In this document: piece after piece, positions 56,915 to 64,000 of the stretch
Layout of the letters: each line of letters opens with the position of its first letter
Position numbering within the stretch: position 1 is the first letter of the stretch
Assembly: GCF_900250075.1 (NCBI RefSeq)
Contig: NZ_LT977071.1
Coordinates: 970,138 to 1,034,137, forward strand
Direction of reading: 5' to 3'
DNA length: 64,000 nt
DNA from: Cupriavidus taiwanensis
GTDB taxonomy: Bacteria > Pseudomonadota > Gammaproteobacteria > Burkholderiales > Burkholderiaceae
Made by a program: the position numbers and the translations under genes
The notes under the pieces: model-generated
Databases searched by the model: none
What the model saw: only the letters and a program-made list of their open reading frames with translations
Told to the model about the DNA's origin: nothing

Positions 56915-58621
56915 CTACCGCGCCACCACCTGGTTGCGGCCGTTGGCCTTGGCTTCATACAAGCGCCGGTCGGCAGCCATCAGCAGCGCATCGAGGTTGG
57001 CACGATCCCCGGGCGCGGCCCCGGCCACGCCAAACGAGGCGGTAAAGCGGATGGGTTCGGTACTGCCCGCGTCGGGCGCCGGCTCGCAGCGCAGGCCTTC
57101 CAGTCGCTGTCGCAGGTGCTCGGCCACCGCGGCGGCATCATCGACGCCGGTGCCCGGCAGCAATACCGCGAATTCCTCGCCGCCAAGCCGCGCGGGCAGG
57201 TCGTCCTGGCGCACGCCGCCGCGCAACGCATCCGCTACCCCGCGCAGCACCACGTCACCGCTGGCATGTCCCCAGCGATCGTTGATGGACTTGAAGTGGT
57301 CGATGTCCAGCATGACCACGGCGATCGGCCGCTGCTCCGCCGCGCAGCGCGCCGATTCCGCCTCGAACCGCGCGGCGAAGACACGGCGGTTGGCCAGGCC
57401 GGTCAGCGCGTCGGTTTCCGCCAGGGTGCGCAGCGCCTCGCCGCGCGCCAGGTAGTGCCGGAACAGGCTGTGGACCACCGCCAGCGTGGCACACAGCAGA
57501 ATGCCCAGCGCGGCCGCGCCCGCGCCAACCACGCCGCTCAGCCGTGCGGCACTGGCCCGCCACAGCTGGTTCACCGGAATCTCGTCGACCAGCGCCAGGC
57601 CGCCATTGCCCAGCCGGCGGAACATCAGGTCGTTGCCACCGCCGTTGCCGCCGCTCACCAGGCCCGAATCCGCATGGAAGACCGTGTTCAGTGTCGCGGC
57701 CGGCCATGGCCCCGACAGCGCTGTCTGCATGGTTTCGCCGGCGCGCACATTGCGCGTGCTGGCGCCGACCAGCCTGCCTTCCCGATCGACCAGGTAGCTG
57801 CTGGCTTGGTGGAAGGGGGCGGTGCCGAGCTGGTCATCGAGACTGCGCTGGGGCAGCTCGAGGATGGCCACGCCCCGGAGATCCCCACCGGCATAGACCG
57901 GCACGCTCAGGAAAAGAGAGACCTGGTCGCGCTCGGCCGTGGCCTGGGCGATGCGCCATTGCATCCGTCGGCCGGGATTGCGCGCGGGCAGGCTGTCAAG
58001 GAAATAGGGGGCAGCGGCAAGGCGGTGCACGGCGGACGAGACCTCTTGTGGCGGAATCGAGGGATACGCCGTCAGCACGCCGTTGCGCGAGACATAGGCG
58101 ATGCGCCGCCGTATCCCGGATCCCTGTGGCGCCGCGCTCAGCAGATGGCTGAGCGAGCGCGCCACGATCACGTCGGCCCCCAGCCGCGCGTCGTTCCGGT
58201 CGAAGCCCTCCAGCCCGCGCAGCGCCGCGGCGCCGACGCCGTAGACCGCCGCTGCGTCGTGCGCGGGCACCGGCCACACCGGCTCGTCGCGACGCGCCAG
58301 CGCGGCGCGCAGGTCTGCATCCGGCCTGGCCGGCGCGGTAGCCTGGATCTGCAGCAGGTGTTCCGCGAAATTCCTCACGCTGAGCAGACGTTCGGCCTCG
58401 CGTTGCAGCAGCGCATCCATGCTCTGCGCGCGCACCGCCTGCATATGCCGCAGCGTTTCGATCTCGCGGCCTTGCGACAGCTGAAGCCCGCGCCACAGCA
58501 GCAGCACGAGCAGCATGACGGACAGCGAGAACGACACCACGACGAAGCGATGCGGCCGGCTGGCAAGCCGTTGCCAGGCCCGCGCGGACAACCGATGGAG
58601 CGTCGGGATGGGTCGGGTCAT
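56915..58621 (-). CDS. Diguanylate cyclase with periplasmic Cache-like sensor
   Basis: From ATG 58621 the protein has 568 residues; a GTG 11 codons upstream is possible. A membrane segment (about 25-43) is followed by a large periplasmic region (about 50-360, dCache-like) and a second membrane segment (LSGVVGAGAAALGILLCATLAVV). The GGDEF domain (about 400-565) has LTGLANRR, DIDHFKSINDRWGHASGD and the active-site GGEEF, with an RxxD inhibitory site (RQDD) five residues before it. It should make cyclic di-GMP in response to a periplasmic ligand and may tune motility and adhesion. Confidence 0.92.
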   Translation of the reverse strand: MTRPIPTLHRLSARAWQRLASRPHRFVVVSFSLSVMLLVLLLWRGLQLSQGREIETLRHMQAVRAQSMDALLQREAERLLSVRNFAEHLLQIQATAPARPDADLRAALARRDEPVWPVPAHDAAAVYGVGAAALRGLEGFDRNDARLGADVIVARSLSHLLSAAPQGSGIRRRIAYVSRNGVLTAYPSIPPQEVSSAVHRLAAAPYFLDSLPARNPGRRMQWRIAQATAERDQVSLFLSVPVYAGGDLRGVAILELPQRSLDDQLGTAPFHQASSYLVDREGRLVGASTRNVRAGETMQTALSGPWPAATLNTVFHADSGLVSGGNGGGNDLMFRRLGNGGLALVDEIPVNQLWRASAARLSGVVGAGAAALGILLCATLAVVHSLFRHYLARGEALRTLAETDALTGLANRRVFAARFEAESARCAAEQRPIAVVMLDIDHFKSINDRWGHASGDVVLRGVADALRGGVRQDDLPARLGGEEFAVLLPGTGVDDAAAVAEHLRQRLEGLRCEPAPDAGSTEPIRFTASFGVAGAAPGDRANLDALLMAADRRLYEAKANGRNQVVAR

Positions 58622-58732
58622 GATGGCGTGGCCCCGAGCCGCAGCCTTGTCCACCGCGGCGTGGCCAGCATCGGCTTTTGCCGCGGCCGCGCGGACGCTG
58701 GCATCAGCATCCGACCGCAGTGCGCAGGCGAT

Positions 58733-60376
58733 TCAGCCGTCGCTGCGCTGCTGCGCGGGGGGCGCATGCCATTGTTCGGCCGGCACCGTCACCGGCTCCT
58801 TCGGTTGCAGCACGAAATGCGGCGACATGATCTGCACGTTGTGGCGATTGAACTCGTCCTGGATCGCGGCATGCAGCGTGGACAGGGCGAAGAAGCGGCG
58901 GCGCGGGTCTTCGATGGCGAAGAACAATTCATATTCCACGTAGAAGTCCGACAGTCCGCGCTGTAGCACAAAGGGTGCGGTGGCCGGGTCCAGCCCGGGC
59001 ACCTGGCGCGCGGCATTGAGCAGCATCGCATGGACCTGGCGCCAGGGCGTGTCATAGCCGATCGTCACCGCCGATGACAGCAGGGCCGCGCTGCCCTGGT
59101 GGACGTCGCCGGAGCGCGAATAGTTGTGCACGGCGCTGCCGACCACCACGGCGTTCGGCAGCGTGACCTGCTCCCGGCGCAGGTTGACCAGCCTGACCGA
59201 CAGCGGACCCAGGTTCTCGACCCATCCCACGGTATCGCCGATGCTGACCATGTCGCCCACGCGCAGCGCGCGCGCATACACCAGCACCATGCCGCTCATC
59301 AGCTGGTTCACGACATTGGCCGAGCCCAGCGTCAGCATGAAGCCGAGCAGCACGGACACGCCCTTGAACACGTCGCTCTGCGACCCCGGAATGTAGGGGT
59401 AGGCAAAGGTGAAGCCGAGCGCCCACACCAGCACCATGGCCAGGCGGCGCGTCGCCGGCACCGTCTCCGGATGCAGGCCGGGCACCGTGAGGTTGCCGCG
59501 TTCGGTGGCCGCGAACACGCTCGAGACCACGGCCTGAACGCCACGCGTGATGAAGAGGATGATGGCGACCACCAGCAGGCCCGGGATGGCGCCGACCACG
59601 GCGTTGCCGATGCCTTCCAGCAGCCGCCACAGGTAGGCGCCCATGCGGTCGCCGAGCGGATGCGTCAGCGGAAACTGCAGCAGCGAGAATTCCAGCCAGA
59701 CAAAGGCGACCAGCGCGAACAGCGCCACCGCCAGGATGCGCACGATGCGGTCGGTCAGCTGGTAGAGCGCGGCGGTCCAGTCGAAGCCGTTGGCGGTGCG
59801 CGCCTTCAGGTGCCGCTGCAGCGAGGCGTCCACCACGCGCCCCAGCAAGCGCCGGGTCCTGGTCAACCCCCAGACCAGCAAGACCGCGACCGCCAGCGCG
59901 CCGCCCGTGCGCAAGGCGCCGCGAATCAGCGTAGGCCAATGTTGTTGCTGTCGGCGCGCGGCGACGGCCTGGCCGACATTGTCGACGGTCTGCCGGACCA
60001 GGGTCTCGAGCGAGGCGGCCTTGTCCTCGGGATCGAGGTCGCCTTCGACCACGGCCAGCAGCAGCCGCTCGCCGATATAGATGGCTTCGCCGCGCTGGCC
60101 GGCAAGCTCGCCAGGGCTGGTGCGCACGGGCTGGCGCAGGTCCGACGGGGTCATGGCTTCGAAGCGGTCGAGCGCGCGCCGCGCGCGCACTTCAGGCGTG
60201 ACACCGGCCAGCGTGGCGCGCAGCACCATGATCGGGCGATTCATCAGGCGGACTTCGACCGGCACGGCCGCCGCTTCGGCGGCGGGATCCGGCGCGGCCC
60301 GGACCGCGCCGATGCCAAGCCACAGCAGGATGGCCAGCACGGGAAGCCGCCGCGTCAGCAAGAACACCATGGTCAT
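58733..60376 (-). CDS. Mechanosensitive ion channel family protein (MscS-like)
   Basis: From ATG 60376 the protein has 547 residues; ATG 60370 is nearly equal. A signal or first membrane segment (LPVLAILLWLGIGAVRAAP) leads to a periplasmic part of about 120 residues and then several membrane helices. The MscS pore helix region is GSANVVNQLMSGMVLVYARALRVGDMV near residue 365, followed by the beta domain GWVENLGPLSVRLVNLRREQVTLPNAVVVG. It should open under membrane tension to release solutes. The 252 bp upstream (60377-60628) hold no gene. Confidence 0.9.
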   Translation of the reverse strand: MTMVFLLTRRLPVLAILLWLGIGAVRAAPDPAAEAAAVPVEVRLMNRPIMVLRATLAGVTPEVRARRALDRFEAMTPSDLRQPVRTSPGELAGQRGEAIYIGERLLLAVVEGDLDPEDKAASLETLVRQTVDNVGQAVAARRQQQHWPTLIRGALRTGGALAVAVLLVWGLTRTRRLLGRVVDASLQRHLKARTANGFDWTAALYQLTDRIVRILAVALFALVAFVWLEFSLLQFPLTHPLGDRMGAYLWRLLEGIGNAVVGAIPGLLVVAIILFITRGVQAVVSSVFAATERGNLTVPGLHPETVPATRRLAMVLVWALGFTFAYPYIPGSQSDVFKGVSVLLGFMLTLGSANVVNQLMSGMVLVYARALRVGDMVSIGDTVGWVENLGPLSVRLVNLRREQVTLPNAVVVGSAVHNYSRSGDVHQGSAALLSSAVTIGYDTPWRQVHAMLLNAARQVPGLDPATAPFVLQRGLSDFYVEYELFFAIEDPRRRFFALSTLHAAIQDEFNRHNVQIMSPHFVLQPKEPVTVPAEQWHAPPAQQRSDG

Positions 60377-60628
60377 CCGTCGCTCGCGTGATTTGGGAAA
60401 CGGCGGTGCCACCGCCGCGCGCGTTCCCCATCCGTGCGGGCCGGGGACAGAGTTGGGTGCATGGTTACAGCTTGCGATTTGCAGCGGAAGTGAAACTTTT
60501 TGGGCGGCGAGCTTAGAAAAATCGGCGTGTTCCACTGCGACGCGTGAATCACCTGTCTGGCGGTCGAACTGTCCGTGCACGGCGCGAGAGCTTCCATGCG
60601 CAGCCATTCTGCACGGGCGCTGTTGCGT

Positions 60629-61582
60629 TCAAGCAGGTGCCAGCCCGCGCGTTTCCCTGCCGATGCGGCGGACCGCCTGAGGTGGCTGACCGGTCGTACG
60701 AAGGAATGCGCGGCGCATCCTCTCCCGATCGACAAATCCCACTTCTTTCGCGATCACGTCCAGCGAGAGCCGGCCCTTCTCCAGCATCAGCCTGGCGGCC
60801 TCCACGCGTAGAAGCTCGATGGCCTTGGCCGGCGACTGCCCGGTCTCCGCGCTGAACGCCCGACTGAACTGGCGCGGGCTCAGCCCTGCAATGCCGGCGA
60901 GTTCATCGACGGTCAATGCGTTGCGCAGGTTGGTGCTGGCGTAATCGATAGCCTTCTGGATCCGGTCGGATTTCGGATCGAGATCGAGCAAGGTGGAGAA
61001 CTGCGATTGTCCGCCGGCGCGCCGGTGGTAGATCACCAGCTTGCGCGCTACCGCGCGCGAGACTTCGGCGCCGTGGTCCTTTTCAATCATGGCCAGCGCC
61101 ATGTCGATGGTCGCGGTCATCCCTGCGGAAGTCCAGATCGGGCCGTCCACGATGAAAATCTGGTCTTCCTCGACCGTGACCCGCGGAAAGTGCCGCTGCA
61201 GGTCGTGCGCGAAGCGCCAATGCGTGGTTGCCCGCCGACCATCCAGCACGCCGGCGTGCGCCAGGATGAAGGCGCCCGTGCAAGGCGCGGCGATCCGTCT
61301 CGAGGTCTCCAGGGCCTGCCTGACGAAAGCTGTCAGCGCGGTGGATACCAGGTCGATCTCGACGCCGGAACCGAACATCACCGTATCGAAGGTGGTGTTG
61401 CCGAAAGGCTCTGTTTCAACGCGGATGCCTGCCGACGACATCACCAGTCCGCCGTCCTCGGACAGGACCGTCACCCCATAGGCCTGTTCTTCCAGTACGA
61501 CGTTGGCCAGCTCGAACGCGGTGATTGCCGCCAGACCCATCACATAGAAGTTCGGAAAGACGACAAAGCCGATCGTGTGCAT
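60629..61582 (-). CDS. GlxA family AraC-type regulator with DJ-1/PfpI domain
   Basis: From ATG 61582 the protein has 317 residues. The N-terminal DJ-1/PfpI-like domain (about 1-185) begins MHTIGFVVFPNFYVMGLAA and includes APCTGAFILAHAGVLDGRRAT, with a cysteine at the usual nucleophile position. The C-terminal AraC domain (about 215-305) has two helix-turn-helix units, LTVDELAGIAGLSPRQFSRAF and LDVIAKEVGFVDRERMRRAF. Members control catabolic or efflux genes. It is divergent from the MFS gene, which is its likely target. Confidence 0.9.
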   Translation of the reverse strand: MHTIGFVVFPNFYVMGLAAITAFELANVVLEEQAYGVTVLSEDGGLVMSSAGIRVETEPFGNTTFDTVMFGSGVEIDLVSTALTAFVRQALETSRRIAAPCTGAFILAHAGVLDGRRATTHWRFAHDLQRHFPRVTVEEDQIFIVDGPIWTSAGMTATIDMALAMIEKDHGAEVSRAVARKLVIYHRRAGGQSQFSTLLDLDPKSDRIQKAIDYASTNLRNALTVDELAGIAGLSPRQFSRAFSAETGQSPAKAIELLRVEAARLMLEKGRLSLDVIAKEVGFVDRERMRRAFLRTTGQPPQAVRRIGRETRGLAPA

Positions 61583-61604
61583 GGAATGTCCCCGGCAGAG
61601 GTGC

Positions 61605-61657
61605 CCTGAATTGATGTCCTGAATTGACCGTATATATGACATTTGAGACGCGGTCAA
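61605..61657. promoter_or_regulatory. Operator-like dyad and direct repeat between glxA-like and MFS genes
   Basis: A direct repeat CCTGAATTGA occurs at 61605-61614 and 61618-61627, 13 bp apart. Inverted arms TTGACCG (61624-61630) and CGGTCAA (61651-61657) flank a 20-bp AT-richer stretch. On the minus strand TTGACC with a TATATA/TATACG box 15-17 bp on could be the promoter of the regulator gene. AraC proteins often bind direct repeats of this type. Confidence 0.45.
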
Positions 61658-61781
61658 CGTTGGCTATGATCGACTGGCAGTCCTCCCACTGGCCGGCCGT
61701 GGCGGTAACTGCACAGCAATTTCACGGCGCAAGCGCCAACTCAGACCCAACCTTCACCGCATTTCGCAGCGGGTTTTCTGT

Positions 61782-62987
61782 ATGGACCGTCGACTACTGA
61801 TACTGGCCCTGGGCATGTTCGCATTGGGCACCGACAACTTCGTCATCGCCGGCATTCTTCCAAGCGTGGCGGCGTCCCTGCATACCTCGGTCAGCACCGC
61901 CGGCCTGATGGTGACGTTTTACGCGTTGACCTACGCGGTGGCCGCGCCCGTGATGGCGGCAGTGGCTGGCGGCTTGCCGCGCAAGCTGCTGCTGGTGGCG
62001 GCGCTCGGCATCTTTGTGGTCGGCAACGCCGTCAGCGCGCTCGCCACGGACATGCAATGGGTGCTGCTGAGCCGCGCCCTGGCCGGATTCGGCGCAGCGC
62101 TGTTCGCGCCGACCGCGTTGGGCGTGGCTTCGGTACTTGCCGATCCGCGCAAGCGCGGGCGCGCGCTGGCCGCCGTGACGGCCGGCCTGACCGGAGCCAC
62201 CGCGTTGGGTTCGCCGATCGGCACGCTGATCGGTGGCTTCGGAGGCTGGAGGACGACACTGTGGTTCGTCACTGCGCTGGGCGTCGCGGCGATGATCGGT
62301 GTCTGGGCGCTGCTGCCATCCATCGCGCCGCCTGCACCGGTCCGGCTGCGTGAGCGGCTGGCCCCGTTGCGCGACATGCGCGTCGCGCTGACCTTGATGA
62401 CCTCGCTGTTCGCGTTCGGCGGCTTCCTGATGGTCTATACGTATGCTGGCGTGGTCCTGCAACCGGTGACGCGTGGCGATGGCCGCATGCTCGCGGGCAT
62501 GTTGCTGCTGTGGGGCATCGCCGCCACGGTGGGCAATCTGCTGGCCGGCCGCCTGGTGGACCGGTTCGAGAGTCGCCATATCGTCAGCGCGATGCTGTGG
62601 GTGGCCATTGTTAATTTCTGCGCGCTGCCATGGACCTCCGCGCATCCGCTCAGTGCGGTTATCGCGCTGGTGGTCTGGGGGCTGTGCGGATGGGGGCTCA
62701 TCGTGCCGCAACAGCATCGGCTGGTGGAACTGTCGCCGCAGGTGGCGCCGCTGCTGCTCGCGCTGAACAATACCGCCACGTACCTTGGCCTTGCGTGCTC
62801 GGGGGTGCTTGGCGGGCTCGTGCTCCGGACTACCGACGCGCAGTACCTTGGCGTGGTCGCGGCCTTGCTCATTGCACTGGCATTCGTCTTTACCGTGGCC
62901 GCGCATCGCCGTACGCAACGACCCGCTGCTGCCCACGCGTCAATGCCTGCGCTGGCAGCGGACGGTCGCGGGGGCTCTGGCGCATGA
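61782..62987 (+). CDS. MFS transporter, DHA1-type (AraJ/sugar-efflux-like)
   Basis: The 401-residue protein starts MDRRLLILALGMFALGTDNFVIAGILPSVA, has twelve predicted membrane segments and the DHA1 loop TDMQWVLLSRALAGFGAALFAPTALGVASVL near residue 85. The motif ADPRKRGRALA follows helix 4. It is probably a proton-driven exporter for a drug or metabolite. Divergence from the GlxA-type regulator suggests that the regulator controls it. Confidence 0.88.
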   Translation: MDRRLLILALGMFALGTDNFVIAGILPSVAASLHTSVSTAGLMVTFYALTYAVAAPVMAAVAGGLPRKLLLVAALGIFVVGNAVSALATDMQWVLLSRALAGFGAALFAPTALGVASVLADPRKRGRALAAVTAGLTGATALGSPIGTLIGGFGGWRTTLWFVTALGVAAMIGVWALLPSIAPPAPVRLRERLAPLRDMRVALTLMTSLFAFGGFLMVYTYAGVVLQPVTRGDGRMLAGMLLLWGIAATVGNLLAGRLVDRFESRHIVSAMLWVAIVNFCALPWTSAHPLSAVIALVVWGLCGWGLIVPQQHRLVELSPQVAPLLLALNNTATYLGLACSGVLGGLVLRTTDAQYLGVVAALLIALAFVFTVAAHRRTQRPAAAHASMPALAADGRGGSGA

Positions 62988-63190
62988 CAGTGCCGTCGTG
63001 CAAATCAGAATGAAATGCCGTCTAATTGCCTGCATGATCGGGCTGCTTCGCCCGCGGCGCTTCTGTAAAAACATGCAGCCGTCGCCTAGTATGGATGCGC
63101 ATGGCATTGAGGCGGGCGGCATTGCCACGAGGACCAGACGTGGGTCTCCGGCCGTGCGACGACAGTTCATACGGCAGCAGGGGAGAATCC
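62988..63190. promoter_or_regulatory. Upstream region of the capV-like gene
   Basis: The 203-bp region separates the MFS gene from the phospholipase gene. A TAGTAT box (63087-63092) with a poor -35 partner could be a promoter, and AGGGGAGA (63180-63187) is the ribosome site that favours the TTG start at 63191. It holds no gene of its own. Confidence 0.35.
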
Positions 63191-64000
63191 TTGGACGAGT
63201 CGGCTCCGGACCGGTTTCAGATTCTCGCGCTCTCGGGCGGCGGCTTTCGCGGGCTGTACACGGCCAGGCTGCTTGCCGACTTCGAGGAGGAAATCGGAGC
63301 GCCGATCGCGACCCGCTTCGACCTGATTGCCGGGACCTCGATCGGCGGCGTCATTGCGCTGGCCCTGGCGCTGGAGCTGCCGGCAAGCCGCATCGTGGAC
63401 CTGCTGACGCGGCACGGCGAGCAGATTTTCCAGCGGCGCTGGTCGCTTGCCGGCATCTGGCGCGCGCCGTTCGGCTCGCGCCGGCTGCTGGAACTGCTGT
63501 GTGCCGAGCATCTGTTCGGCGAGCGCCTGCTCGGCGCCTGCGCGCACCGGGTCGTCATTCCCGCGATCAATTACTCCACCGGGCGGCCGCAGATTTTCAA
63601 GACGCCGCACCACGTCAATTTCAAGCGCGACCACAAGTTCCGCATCGCGGATATCGCGATGGCGACCAGTGCCGCGCCGGCCTACTTCGCGCGCTACACC
63701 TTCAACCACAACCAGTTCGTCGATGGCGGCCTTTACGCCAATGCGCCGGGCCTGCTGGCCGTGCACGAGGCGCAGTATTCCCTGCTGCGCTCGCTCGCCG
63801 ATGTACACGTCATGGCGATAGGAACAATGTCGTCGAAGTTCACCGTGAACCCGCGCCGCAATCGCGAGGGCGGCACCTATGACTGGGGCGGCATCAATCC
63901 CGCCAACATGCCCCGGCGATTGTTCGGCCTGTCGATATCGGTCCAGGAAGCGCTGAGCGATTTCATGCTGTCGCACCTGCTGCCGGGGCGCTATGTGCTG
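63191..64000 (+). CDS. capV: CapV-like patatin phospholipase, CBASS effector candidate (5' part)
   Basis: The frame runs to the window edge with no stop, giving 270 residues. TTG 63191 is preferred because of the ribosome site; GTG 63140 in the same frame would add 17 residues. The patatin fold shows the oxyanion loop SGGGFRG (residues 15-21), the nucleophile elbow GTSIGG with Ser48, and DGG near residue 180. The order FKTPHH, then FKRDHKFRIADIAMATSAAPAYFARY, then IGTMSSKFTVNPRRNREGG and LFGLSISVQEALSDFMLSH fits CapV proteins. CapV is the membrane-degrading effector activated by a cyclic dinucleotide in CBASS. The nucleotidyltransferase and Cap2/Cap3 genes would lie beyond 64000. Confidence 0.85.
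   Translation, partial: MDESAPDRFQILALSGGGFRGLYTARLLADFEEEIGAPIATRFDLIAGTSIGGVIALALALELPASRIVDLLTRHGEQIFQRRWSLAGIWRAPFGSRRLLELLCAEHLFGERLLGACAHRVVIPAINYSTGRPQIFKTPHHVNFKRDHKFRIADIAMATSAAPAYFARYTFNHNQFVDGGLYANAPGLLAVHEAQYSLLRSLADVHVMAIGTMSSKFTVNPRRNREGGTYDWGGINPANMPRRLFGLSISVQEALSDFMLSHLLPGRYVL

Noticed and set aside
1..64000. CRISPR arrays, insertion sequences, tRNA or rRNA genes
   Set aside because: No regularly spaced repeats, transposase motifs, cloverleaf sequences or rRNA segments were recognised by reading; a covariance-model scan was not possible.

Overview
The DNA is GC-rich, and the gene content fits a Burkholderiales bacterium close to Cupriavidus/Ralstonia. Pointers are Bug/TctC-type solute-binding proteins, a general porin, a Ku/LigD end-joining pair, a type VI secretion spike and flagellar rod/hook genes mixed with catabolic operons, as on the second replicon of Cupriavidus. 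The genus is an inference; no rRNA or tRNA gene was recognised. Coding is dense on both strands.

Layout. (1) 1-7552: end of a flagellar operon, flgF (3' end), flgG, flgH, flgI, flgJ, flgK, flgL, with a REP-like inverted pair between flgJ and flgK. (2) 7586-11987: NHEJ operon on the minus strand, ligD, ku and a GTGA-coupled HTH-TPR protein, with a frameshifted DUF2188-like remnant just upstream. (3) 12109-13290: a lone GH8 cellulase (bcsZ-like). (4) 13433-23256: a divergent acyl-CoA catabolic locus around an IclR regulator. On the minus strand are an OB-fold protein, a thiolase, an enoyl-CoA hydratase and an SDR; on the plus strand an acyl-CoA dehydrogenase, an ADP-forming acyl-CoA synthetase and a CaiB-type CoA-transferase. 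A Bug protein follows. (5) 23543-29751: a small reductase, then an OccR-like LysR regulator with a Bug protein, a three-subunit FAD/[2Fe-2S] amine or opine dehydrogenase and a RidA protein. (6) 29829-39673: a probable carnitine-to-pyruvate pathway: BCCT transporter, Rieske oxygenase, semialdehyde dehydrogenase, reductase, porin, D-malate dehydrogenase, a DmlR-like LysR and an XRE-PAS-PAS protein coupled to it. (7) 39676-49988: ABC-F ATPase, Aer-like chemoreceptor, NhaA, TrkA/TrkH-type potassium uptake, class I aldolase and IlvD. (8) 50150-56837: an orphan T6SS module, VgrG, DUF4123 adaptor, DUF3304-like lipoprotein (probable immunity) and Tle1-type phospholipase, chained by start/stop overlaps except before the lipoprotein. 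(9) 56915-62987: diguanylate cyclase, MscS channel, GlxA-type regulator and MFS transporter. (10) 63191-64000: 5' part of a patatin-like phospholipase closely resembling CapV, the effector of CBASS anti-phage systems, cut by the window edge.

How they work together. The carnitine locus reads as a full route: import by BCCT, cleavage to trimethylamine and malic semialdehyde by the Rieske pair, oxidation to D-malate, then decarboxylation to pyruvate. Two promoters there share an ATGGTTTA/GTTAA motif, and the malate dehydrogenase/LysR divergent region holds a 23-bp palindrome. The IclR locus has two exact TACGA-N4-TCGTA dyads. The parts most likely to reward further work are the CBASS-like edge gene, the Tle1 module, the HTH-TPR partner of Ku/LigD and the LysR-coupled XRE-PAS protein.
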